This document shows, piece after piece, positions 44,971-52,604 of a stretch of 64,000 nt of DNA. Both the position numbers and the translations under genes were made by a program. Each line of letters opens with the position of its first letter. Position 1 is the stretch's first letter. The stretch covers positions 22,575 through 86,574 of the forward strand of contig NZ_MVJN01000013.1 of NCBI RefSeq assembly GCF_003265995.1, in the 5' to 3' direction. The notes beneath the pieces were generated by a model that saw only the letters and a list, made by a program, of their open reading frames with translations, was not told where the DNA came from and made no database searches. The stretch comes from Legionella quinlivanii. GTDB taxonomy: Bacteria > Pseudomonadota > Gammaproteobacteria > Legionellales > Legionellaceae.

Positions 44971-46917
44971 TCAGCTTCGCCGCGTTGCCCTCTGCCGCGT
45001 CGAACGCAGATTGATAGTGAAAGCCACCACAGTGGTGAGCAGAACGACAAACTGCGCTAGGACCGTTTGCCACGACGGATAGATGCCAAGCAAATCGATC
45101 CGAGGGATTGCAATCGGACTGGTATGCAGGAGTCCGGCCTCTTGCAGACCCGCAATGCCCTTGCCAGCCAGGATCACCGCGAGCACTGCTACCAGCATAG
45201 AACTGGCCGCAAAAAACTGCCCGATCGGCAATCGCGCGCTGGTGCGTAGCAGTACCACTGCAAGTAGCGCCAAAAGCGCCATGCCCGTACCCAGGCCAGC
45301 GAGCAGAGGCCATCCATTACCCTCTGTCCAAAGAGCGGCGTAGAACAGTACCGTCTCAAACACCTCGCGGTACACCGCGACGAATGCCAGCGAGAACAAG
45401 AACCACGCCGTGCGCTTGTTGAGCGCCGAGGATAGCTTTTCCTTGAGGTAAATCTGCCAGCGACCGGCGACGCTCTTTTGGTGCATCCACATTCCGACGC
45501 CGAGCAGGACCACAGCCGCAAACAGTGAAGAAAAGCCTTCCGTCAATTCCCGGCTCGCACCGCTGACGCCGACCAAATAGGTCGCCACGCCCCAAGTGAT
45601 GCCACCTGCCGCCAGTGCGGCCATCCATCCTGCATGCACATAGACCCCGACATCCCGGCGTTCGGCCTTCTTGAGAAATGCCAGCATGGCGACGACCACT
45701 AACAACGCTTCTAAGCCTTCCCGCAGCAAAATAGTCAATGCCCCGATAAAGGCCGCGACGGTATCGTTCTCCGAAGGGGCAAGAACTTTGTCTGCTTCAT
45801 CGAGCAAGCCGTGTAACTGTTGGTGCGCGGCCTGCACTTCGGCCGGAGTACCGTTTGCCACCAATGCTCGGTAGGACACCATTGCAGCTTCGATCTGCTC
45901 GAACAACGGGCGGTTGCGGGTGGCGAGCGCCGGTTCAACGGGCTCGAAACCATCAAGGTAAGCGGACAAGGCCAACTTGGCTGCGGTCGCACGATCCCCG
46001 TTTTGCAATGCAACCACGCTCTCGCCAAGCTTGGCCTTGGCTATTGCCGTGCCTTTCGGCTTGTTTGCGTCCAACGCACTCGGGTTAGCGCGAAGATATG
46101 CGGTCAGCGCTTTAGCTGAGGGTTCATCCAGCTTGTCCGCCAAGACATGCTCGGAGGTTTGCGTCAATGCTTCCAGATTGGCAACCGTTTGACGGGCTTG
46201 CCCATTCGTTTGCCAAAGCTTTGCCCCTGCGGTCTTGTCGCTCTGTACATAGGGCAACGTACCGACAAAGAATGCCAGCGCCCAGCGATCCTCGTCCGAT
46301 AATGAGCCAAAGCCTTGCATGGCAGTCCCTGGGACGCCGTTGCTGATGATCTGATGTAGTGCGAACAAGCTGCGCTCCCGCGCCCGCAAGTGCTCGGCCA
46401 GCGCGGTTGGTTTGGGGTTCAGGGAGGTAGCCAAGGGGCCATCACCGTGCCCTTGCATGCCATGACAGGCCGCGCATTGCGCCTGAAACAACTGCGCACC
46501 CCGCGCCAAGTCCGGTACGGCGGCTGGGGCCACCGGGAATGGATACGCTTTTTGCACGGCGCTGGATAGCGCATGCGCCAGTTGCGCCACGATGGCTGGA
46601 TCAGCTTTATTCGCTACTGCGCGGCGAAGCTCCGTAGCTTGTTGCAGCAAGCGCGCCTTGTCGGTCTTACTCGGTAGCTCGCCCAATTGACGCTCGGCGG
46701 TGGCGACGAACTCCTGCATCTCTGCATATTCCGACGCCTTCAGCACCGTGCCATTGGCTACGGCACCGCCGTAATCGACAGCCACATAGTCCAGAAGCTG
46801 CCAAATTTGCTTGGCTTTGGTTTCGGTGCTGTCGGCTGCGAGTGCTGGCCCGCTGATAAGCGCATAAGTCGCGAGCAACAGCGCCATCAACCAGCGATAA
46901 GGTGCTCGGCAAGGCAT
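44971..46917 (-). CDS. pbrT: PbrT, lead uptake permease (cytochrome c + FTR1 fusion)
   Basis: The 648-residue protein has a signal peptide (WLMALLLATYALISGPALA) and a periplasmic domain with a c-type haem motif CAACH near residue 150. A C-terminal FTR1-type permease with seven or so membrane helices follows, where REGLE and REVFE are the conserved R-E-x-x-E metal-binding motifs. PbrT moves Pb(II) into the cytoplasm for handling by the other Pbr proteins. It is the last gene of the leftward pbr group here, unlike in CH34 where pbrT is divergent. Confidence 0.85.
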   Translation of the reverse strand: MPCRAPYRWLMALLLATYALISGPALAADSTETKAKQIWQLLDYVAVDYGGAVANGTVLKASEYAEMQEFVATAERQLGELPSKTDKARLLQQATELRRAVANKADPAIVAQLAHALSSAVQKAYPFPVAPAAVPDLARGAQLFQAQCAACHGMQGHGDGPLATSLNPKPTALAEHLRARERSLFALHQIISNGVPGTAMQGFGSLSDEDRWALAFFVGTLPYVQSDKTAGAKLWQTNGQARQTVANLEALTQTSEHVLADKLDEPSAKALTAYLRANPSALDANKPKGTAIAKAKLGESVVALQNGDRATAAKLALSAYLDGFEPVEPALATRNRPLFEQIEAAMVSYRALVANGTPAEVQAAHQQLHGLLDEADKVLAPSENDTVAAFIGALTILLREGLEALLVVVAMLAFLKKAERRDVGVYVHAGWMAALAAGGITWGVATYLVGVSGASRELTEGFSSLFAAVVLLGVGMWMHQKSVAGRWQIYLKEKLSSALNKRTAWFLFSLAFVAVYREVFETVLFYAALWTEGNGWPLLAGLGTGMALLALLAVVLLRTSARLPIGQFFAASSMLVAVLAVILAGKGIAGLQEAGLLHTSPIAIPRIDLLGIYPSWQTVLAQFVVLLTTVVAFTINLRSTRQRATRRS

Positions 46918-46936
46918 AGGAGAGTGTCAGAATAAT

Positions 46937-48028
46937 TTATTGTAAATGATTATAATTCTCAATTGGCTTTGCGTCCACCGCCCTGCCTTGGATCAGCCCG
47001 TTTATGATGAGCAAGACCGCCCCTGAGGTGATGGCAACATCAGCGAGATTGAAGGCAGGCCAGTGCGAGTGCCGCCAATGGAAGTCGAGAAAGTCCACGA
47101 CCTGCCCGCGCAATAGGCGATCCGCGACGTTTCCAAGCGCCCCGCCGAGAATCAGGCTGTATCCCAGTGCTTCAAGGCTTGGCAACCGCTGTTTCAGCAT
47201 GCGTACCAGCCAAGCCGAGACTGCCAAGCCAAGGACGATGAAGAAGTAGCGTTGCCAACCGCCCGCGCCTGCCAGAAAGCTGAATGCGGCCCCCGGATTC
47301 AGTACATGAACGAAATTGAAGAATGGCGTGACTTCGACCTGTTCGCCATAGGCATACGTGCGGACGACGGCGAGCTTGGCGAACTGGTCGGCCATGAAGG
47401 CGCACACGGCCACCACATACCAGACCGAGGCCGACGTGTGGCGAGCCGTCTGCCACGTGGGAGCGACAAGCGGTATCAGCCGTCCGGCAAGAACGGTGCT
47501 GCCCAATCCTAGACACCAGCCCGCCAGCACATCAGCCGGGAAGTGCATTCCAGCAGCAATGCGCGACCATCCGACCAAGACGGCATAAAGCACCAAACCG
47601 ACGCGGCCACGGCGACCCATCAAAGGCCAAAGCGCGCCGATAACTAACGCCGAATAGGTAGCATGCCCACTGGGCAGGCTGTAGTGCCGCTCATGCTCAC
47701 TGATGATGCGCACTAACTCGCCGAAGACGGCGGGCGGACGCGGGAAGTCGAGCCACAGCTTCAAGACAGTGGCGGCCAGCAAGGCCAGCAGGAAGGCGGT
47801 GCCAAAAACAATGAGCCGATGCCAAACTGCATCAGCGCGGGCTAAATTGGTTGCTGACTTCGACCACCACCACAGACCCAGCAGCGTCAAGGGCGCTGTC
47901 CAGTAATTGCCTACGAGGCTGAAGAACCACACCAGCGGTCCCAGCGCGGCAGGCGTTCCCGCATTGATGACCTGGAACAACGCGACGTTCAGACCATACC
48001 AGTCATAGAGAATGAATTTCCAGTTCAT
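46937..48028 (-). CDS. pbrB: PbrB-PbrC fusion: PAP2 phosphatase plus signal peptidase II
   Basis: ATG 48028 overlaps the pbrA stop (ATGA). The N-terminal half (1-200) is a PAP2-type lipid phosphatase with PSGHATYSALVIGALWP and RIAAGMHFPADVLAG. The C-terminal half (about 220-360) is LspA-like with GGALGNVADRLLRG and FNLADVAITSG, carrying the two catalytic Asp. In lead resistance the phosphatase releases phosphate that traps exported Pb(II) as phosphate salt, and the peptidase matures it. Fused PbrBC proteins are known in several pbr loci. Confidence 0.88.
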   Translation of the reverse strand: MNWKFILYDWYGLNVALFQVINAGTPAALGPLVWFFSLVGNYWTAPLTLLGLWWWSKSATNLARADAVWHRLIVFGTAFLLALLAATVLKLWLDFPRPPAVFGELVRIISEHERHYSLPSGHATYSALVIGALWPLMGRRGRVGLVLYAVLVGWSRIAAGMHFPADVLAGWCLGLGSTVLAGRLIPLVAPTWQTARHTSASVWYVVAVCAFMADQFAKLAVVRTYAYGEQVEVTPFFNFVHVLNPGAAFSFLAGAGGWQRYFFIVLGLAVSAWLVRMLKQRLPSLEALGYSLILGGALGNVADRLLRGQVVDFLDFHWRHSHWPAFNLADVAITSGAVLLIINGLIQGRAVDAKPIENYNHLQ

Positions 48029-50430
48029 CGGCGCAACAGCCTCAAGCCATTGCCCACGACAAGCAAGCTGGCTCCCATGTCGGCAAACACGGCCATCCAC
48101 ATGGTCGCGTGACCAGTGAAGGTGAGTACCAGAAACACCGCTTTAATGCCCAGTGCCAGCACGATGTTTTGCATCAGTACCTGAGCCGTCGCACGTGACA
48201 GGCGCACAAAAGTCGGAATCTTGCGCAAGTCATCGTCCATCAGGGCGACGTCCGCCGTCTCAATGGCCGTGTCGGTGCCAGCGGCCCCCATTGCAAATCC
48301 GATGTCAGCACGTGCCAACGCCGGGGCATCGTTGATACCGTCGCCGACCATCCCGACCTTGCCAGTCTGCGCCAGTTGTTCGACCTCGCGCAGTTTGTCC
48401 TCTGGCAGCAAATTGCCCTGCGCCCGATCAATCCCGGCTTGTGTGGCAATTGCCTGCGCGGTGTGCGGGTTGTCGCCAGTCAGCATCATGGTGTTGATGC
48501 CGAGCGCATGCAGCTCGCCGATAGCGCTCCTGCTGCTGTCCTTGATGGTGTCTGCCACCGCGATCAGGGCTTGCGCACGCTTTGTGCTCACCAGGATCAC
48601 TACAGTTTTGCCTTCGCGCTCCATCGCAGCGATGCGCTGCTCCAATTCAGGTGGACAATGCCCCAGCTCTTCGAGCATCCGATGGTTGCCAAGGTGATAG
48701 GTCACACCGTCAATGCTGCCTCGCACGCCACGACCGGGCAGTGCAACGAACTCGGCAACATCGTGTAGCGCAACCCCTTCGGCATGCGCTGCCTGCGCTA
48801 TGGCTTTGGACACGGGATGGTCAGAGCGAGCCGCGAGACTGGCGGCAATGCTTCGGCTGCTGGCTGGTAGCGCATCGCCCCACGCGACGAAATCGGTTTG
48901 CGCAGGTTTGCCGTGCGTGATCGTGCCGGTCTTGTCCAGTGCCAGCCAGCGCAGCTTGCGGCCTTCTTCCAGATAGACGCCACCCTTGATAAGAATGCCG
49001 TGCCGCGCCGCCGCCGCCAAGCCGCTAACGATGCTGACCGGTGTGGAGATTACCAGCGCGCACGGGCAGGCGACGACCAGCAAAACCAGCGAGCGGTAAA
49101 TCCAGTCCAGCCACGCTGCGCCCATGAATAGCGGGGGAATCAGTGCGACCGCAACCGCCACACCGAATACGGTTGGCGTGTACCAGCGTGCAAACTGATC
49201 GACAAAGCGTTGAGTAGGTGCGCGGCTACCTTGGGCAGCTTCCACCGCGTGGATAATGCGGGCCAATGTGGAGTTGCTGGCCGTGGCCGTAACGCGATAC
49301 TCAAACGAGCCGGATTCGTTGATGGTGGCGGCGAACACCAGATCACCAGGCGCTTTTTCAACTGGCAGGCTTTCACCAGTGATCGGCGCTTGGTTGACCG
49401 TAGAGCGTCCTTCCAGCACTTCGCCATCGAGGGCGATACGCTCACCCGGCTTGACCCGAACCCGGCTGCCGATGGCGACCTGCTTGGCATCCTCTTCGCG
49501 CCACGAACCATCCGGCTGCTGCACCGTGGCTTGTTCCGGGGCAAGGTCGAGCAGGCCACGAATGGCGTTGCGAGCACGGTCCAGCGACTTTGCCTCGATC
49601 ACTTCAGCGAGTGCAAACAGCACCATCACCATCGCTGCTTCCGGCCAGTGACCGATCAACATGGCGCCCGTGACGGCTATTGACATCAGGGCGTTCATGT
49701 TGAGGTTGCGGTTCTTGAGCGCAATCCAGCCCTTCTTGTAGGTGGAAAGGCCGCCCGCGAAGATCGCGACGAGCGCCAGAACAACGACTGACCAATGGTT
49801 GCCGTTGTGGAACCAGTAGACGGCTTCCGCAGCCAATGCAGCCGCCAAGGAGATGCCAAGCGGCCCCCAGTTGGTAGATGCGACTGTCGATATCGCCGGC
49901 GAGGCGTTGGCTTCCTCCGCATTGAGCACTTGCGCCTCGAAGTTCAGAGATTTCAGCGCGGCCAATACTTCCGGCAGGGTGTGGGCAGCATGGCGCACGG
50001 ACAGGGTGCGCTGCATCAGGTTGAAATCGAGATTGGTCACCCCGGCTACCGTGGCAAGCTTGTTGCGGATCAGCGCTTCTTCGGTTGGACAATCCATCTT
50101 GGCGATGACCAGCTTGGTCGTCTGCTCGTCAGAAGCTTTATCCATGCGCACGGCCTGCATGCCGATGGCCTTCAAGGCTTGCTCAACCGGAGTCAACGAT
50201 GGCAGTTCATGCCGCACGGCCAAGGTGCGCTGCATCAGGTTGAAGTCAAGCCCGACCACGCCCGGCAGCGCGGCTAGCTTGCTTCGGATCAGCGCCTCTT
50301 CCGTGGGGCAATCCATGTTCTCGATGCGGTAGACCGCTTGGGCCGATTCAGCCGTTAGCTGGGCTTGCGCAGGGGGCTGGCTGATCGGCACGGTCGAGCA
50401 GCCGCACCCCTTTGAACCGCATTCGCTCAT
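48025..50430 (-). CDS. pbrA: PbrA, P1B-type Pb(II)/Cd(II)/Zn(II) exporting ATPase
   Basis: The 801-residue protein starts with a Cys-rich tip (MSECGSKGCGCSTV). Two tandem heavy-metal domains follow, each with the motif MDCPTEEALIR in place of the usual GMxCxxC and each followed by LDFNLMQRTL. Membrane metal site CPC (VVACPCALVIS), phosphorylation site DKTGTITHG and hinge GDGINDAPALA are all present. It pumps lead, and probably cadmium and zinc, out of the cytoplasm. It is expressed from the MerR-type promoter at 50464-50494. Confidence 0.92.
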   Translation of the reverse strand: MSECGSKGCGCSTVPISQPPAQAQLTAESAQAVYRIENMDCPTEEALIRSKLAALPGVVGLDFNLMQRTLAVRHELPSLTPVEQALKAIGMQAVRMDKASDEQTTKLVIAKMDCPTEEALIRNKLATVAGVTNLDFNLMQRTLSVRHAAHTLPEVLAALKSLNFEAQVLNAEEANASPAISTVASTNWGPLGISLAAALAAEAVYWFHNGNHWSVVVLALVAIFAGGLSTYKKGWIALKNRNLNMNALMSIAVTGAMLIGHWPEAAMVMVLFALAEVIEAKSLDRARNAIRGLLDLAPEQATVQQPDGSWREEDAKQVAIGSRVRVKPGERIALDGEVLEGRSTVNQAPITGESLPVEKAPGDLVFAATINESGSFEYRVTATASNSTLARIIHAVEAAQGSRAPTQRFVDQFARWYTPTVFGVAVAVALIPPLFMGAAWLDWIYRSLVLLVVACPCALVISTPVSIVSGLAAAARHGILIKGGVYLEEGRKLRWLALDKTGTITHGKPAQTDFVAWGDALPASSRSIAASLAARSDHPVSKAIAQAAHAEGVALHDVAEFVALPGRGVRGSIDGVTYHLGNHRMLEELGHCPPELEQRIAAMEREGKTVVILVSTKRAQALIAVADTIKDSSRSAIGELHALGINTMMLTGDNPHTAQAIATQAGIDRAQGNLLPEDKLREVEQLAQTGKVGMVGDGINDAPALARADIGFAMGAAGTDTAIETADVALMDDDLRKIPTFVRLSRATAQVLMQNIVLALGIKAVFLVLTFTGHATMWMAVFADMGASLLVVGNGLRLLRR

Positions 50431-50463
50431 GACAATTCCTTTACGCAGATTTCTGTATTGCTC

Positions 50464-50494
50464 ATTAAAGACCCTATAGCTACTATAGAGTCAA
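50464..50494 (-). promoter_or_regulatory. PbrR-controlled promoter of pbrA with 19-base spacer and dyad
   Basis: On the minus strand TTGACT (50494-50489) and TTTAAT (50469-50464) are separated by 19 bases, the long spacer typical of MerR-family promoters. The spacer holds a dyad, GACCCTATAG (50470-50479) with CTATAGAGTC (50483-50492), differing at one pair. PbrR probably bends this DNA when it binds lead, switching on pbrA, the pbrBC fusion and perhaps pbrT. Confidence 0.8.
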
Positions 50495-50514
50495 GTTTTA
50501 AATGAGGATGAAAT

Positions 50515-50952
50515 ATGGAAATCAGGATTGGTGAACTTGCCAAGCGGACAAGGTGCGAGATCGTCACCATCCGCTATTACGAGAAGGAGGGGCTATTGCC
50601 AAAGCCAGCGCGCAGCGGCGGCAACTTCCGGCTATACGGTGACGCTCACGTCGAGCGCTTGCAGTTCATCCGCCATTGCCGTTCGCTCGACATGACGCTG
50701 GGAGCAATCCAGGCATTGCTGGACCTGCGAGATAACCCGAATCAGGATTGCGGCGAGGTCAATGCGCTACTGGATGGCCATATCCAACAAGTAGAGGCCC
50801 GCGTGGAAGCGTTGTTACAGTTGAAGAAACACTTGGCCGTTTTGCGCGAGAGGTGCTCAGGCGCTCGACAGGTAGAAGCATGCGGCATCTTACAAGGGCT
50901 GGCAGATTGTTGTAGCCAGGCCGTTTCCGCCTCAAATGCGCCTGTGGCGTGA
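50515..50952 (+). CDS. pbrR: PbrR, MerR-family lead-responsive regulator
   Basis: The 145-residue protein opens MEIRIGELAKRTRCEIVTIR, the MerR helix-turn-helix. Cys14 and Cys79, known to matter in PbrR, are both present (TRCEI; NQDCGE), along with C114, C123 and a C-terminal CC pair. It is divergent from pbrA with the operator between them, the standard pbr arrangement. Confidence 0.9.
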   Translation: MEIRIGELAKRTRCEIVTIRYYEKEGLLPKPARSGGNFRLYGDAHVERLQFIRHCRSLDMTLGAIQALLDLRDNPNQDCGEVNALLDGHIQQVEARVEALLQLKKHLAVLRERCSGARQVEACGILQGLADCCSQAVSASNAPVA

Positions 50953-50979
50953 CCTGCCAACTGCATGATCGAGCTTTCG

Positions 50980-51017
50980 CTTAGCGTGCTTTATTTTCCG
51001 TTTTCTGAGGCGACCCC
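50980..51017. repeat. Right terminal inverted repeat of the Tn3-family transposon
   Basis: This is the 38-base complement of the left end with one mismatch. The outer flank TTGAT (51018-51022) does not match AGATA on the other side. Confidence 0.93.
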
Positions 51018-51046
51018 TTGATGAGTCTTGGGGATTCGATACCAGG

Positions 51047-51875
51047 TTAAACTCCATTGTCAATCGAACGTACAAACGATTGAATGATGGTGGCAAATTC
51101 CTTGGGCTTATCATAATGAAGCCCGTGCCCCGCCCCTTTTATTCTCTTAATCTTCATACTTTGATAATCAATGGTCAGTGCTCTAATTGTTTCTGGAGAA
51201 ATCACACTGCGTTCCCCAATGACAAGCAACATGGGAATGTCAATCTCCTTAAGTAATTGCCTGAAACAAGGGATAGGAGGTCGCAACACTTGAAATGCAT
51301 TGATGCGTGTTTGATACCGGGCTCTCGCCAGGCGAGTCAGCATAGTGAGCGAGCGATTAGGATGTTTGGTCTGTAAGTACGACAAATAGTCCCGCCATGG
51401 CGTCTTTAGCCACTGCCGATGCTGTTCTACAATATCGCTAGCATACACTTGATGCTGTAATTTGCTCTCTAAAAAAGCAGGCTCAGCTAGAACAAGCCCG
51501 AAGCCTCGTTTTTTTCTGAGACGCCAGCAAAGCGGCTGTCATGCCTCCCATTGAATGACCAATTACCACTGAAGGAGCGAGCCTTAATGCGTTAATTAGA
51601 CCCTCTACATCTTGGGCATGATTCTCATATCGATATTCATCAGCAGGCGAAGAGGATTGTCCATGCCCTCTCGCGTCAGGCATGAGAACATCGCCGCCCA
51701 ACATCAGATACGACGCTACGTCTGCCCAGCAGTTTCCGTTCGCAATTAATCCATGGAGCAGAAGCAGGGGAATTGTCCAGCCGCCTGTTCTCGTATAATG
51801 CATACTAATACCATTGGTATTACAAAAGCCCCTCTTCCAATTGTACTCTGTGATTCTCTTAAGATTTATATTCAA
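51047..51875 (-). pseudogene. Alpha/beta hydrolase gene with a frameshift in an A-run
   Basis: Two frames make up one hydrolase. The N-terminal part (51875 to about 51500) has the oxyanion segment LLLHGLIANGNCW and nucleophile elbow GHSMGGM. The C-terminal part (about 51500 to 51047) has LLVIGERSVI and the catalytic His in GAGHGLHYDKP. They join at a run of seven A on the coding strand near 51510; with six A the frame continues SQKKRGFGLVLAEPAFLESKL. The last part lies 30 bases from the transposon end. Either a real inactivating insertion or a sequencing error in the homopolymer explains it. Confidence 0.82.
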
Positions 51876-51952
51876 AATAATTTATTAATCAACTTGCTTT
51901 AGCAATCAGGCCTATATACCCTTTAAAATAAAACTAATAACCCTTATTTTCT

Positions 51953-52258
51953 ATGAAAGCAATTCAAATTAATATTCCCGCTGATATTCACTTTTCCCAA
52001 CTGGCCTGTAAACGCCTACCCACGGGTAATTTACTTTTCAATTGGGAACCCATTGAAGCCCTTTGTAAAGCGAACAATATGGATATTGGCTTTTTTAAGG
52101 AAACAAATGAAGAAAATGTCGTTGGTTTGATTTGGGATTGGTATTTCCAATGCCGTAATGACGGCGTAATCGATTCAACAATGGAAGAAATGATCAATGA
52201 AGTAGCTACAGAAGAACAGAGAGGACAAGCGTTTTCTTTTCCCACGGCCACATCCTAA
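51953..52258 (+). CDS. Uncharacterised 101-residue acidic protein
   Basis: The frame is intact with no recognised motif. It begins MKAIQINIPADIHFSQL and has CRNDGVIDSTMEEMINEV later. It has no signal or membrane segment. It stands alone, divergent from the hydrolase remnant. Confidence 0.5.
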   Translation: MKAIQINIPADIHFSQLACKRLPTGNLLFNWEPIEALCKANNMDIGFFKETNEENVVGLIWDWYFQCRNDGVIDSTMEEMINEVATEEQRGQAFSFPTATS

Positions 52259-52412
52259 TCTAAGAAATAAATTATAGAGCTACCCGGCTTACCCTCTTCA
52301 ATTCCCTGTTAGATGCTGTTTAATTGAACAACCAGCAGCATAGGACTACTTCGCATTAGGCTTCATCGCAATCGAATTGGCCACCACGTTGTAATCGCTA
52401 ATCCCTCTTATT

Positions 52413-52426
52413 TGAGAAATGTCTTA
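52413..52426 (+). promoter_or_regulatory. GacA/LetA-like upstream activating box
   Basis: TGAGAAATGTCTTA fits the LetA element reported for Legionella rsmY/rsmZ (TNAGAAATTTCTNA, as I recall it) at all but one fixed position. The overlapping half-site CTTACA (52423-52428) is the exact right half of the GacA palindrome. It lies about 70 bases before the predicted start of the small RNA candidate, the usual distance. Confidence 0.5.
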
Positions 52427-52485
52427 CAAATCACTGCGCGGATTACCTACTGCTTTTTGTCTTTTCTTTGAATACTCTATTTAAG

Positions 52486-52570
52486 AAGAGTAAAGACAAT
52501 GGACGTCATAAACGGAATTTGTCTCGGCATCAGGAAGATGCCCTCCACAAGGATGTGGATTACTACTCTT
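52486..52570 (+). ncRNA. Candidate Rsm-type small RNA (Csr/CsrA-titrating), about 85 nt
   Basis: Five GGA motifs lie within 60 bases (52501, 52514, 52533, 52551, 52557). Two are shown in hairpin loops: GGCATC-AGGAA-GATGCC (52526-52542) and TCCACA-AGGA-TGTGGA (52544-52559). The second gives ACAAGGATGT, an exact match to the CsrA selection consensus. A closing helix AAGAGTA (52486-52492) with TACTCTT (52564-52570) encloses them all. A LetA/GacA-like box sits upstream, and TACTCT or TATTTA near 52473-52483 could be the -10. No strong T-run terminator is seen, the main weakness. It may be a mobile-element RNA or the host's own RsmY/RsmZ. Confidence 0.55.
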
Positions 52571-52604
52571 AAACGTCACCCATAATAAATGCTTAGTTTA
52601 ACCC

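Larger units (their letters stand above)
41236..51017. mobile_element. Tn3-family (Tn21-like) transposon carrying a pbr lead-resistance locus
   Basis: The ends are 38-base inverted repeats at 41236-41273 and 50980-51017, starting GGGGTCGTCTCAGAAAACGG and GGGGTCGCCTCAGAAAACGG, with one mismatch. Inside are tnpA and tnpR, a putative res site, pbrT, a pbrB-pbrC fusion, pbrA and pbrR. The DNA is clearly richer in G+C than both flanks, a sign of recent arrival. The 5-base flanks differ (AGATA on the left, TTGAT on the right), so the expected target duplication is missing. Confidence 0.93.

Noticed and set aside
48153..50332. Plus-strand frames over pbrA
   Set aside because: They lie wholly inside the well-supported ATPase gene and read as low-complexity Arg/Ser/Ala text.
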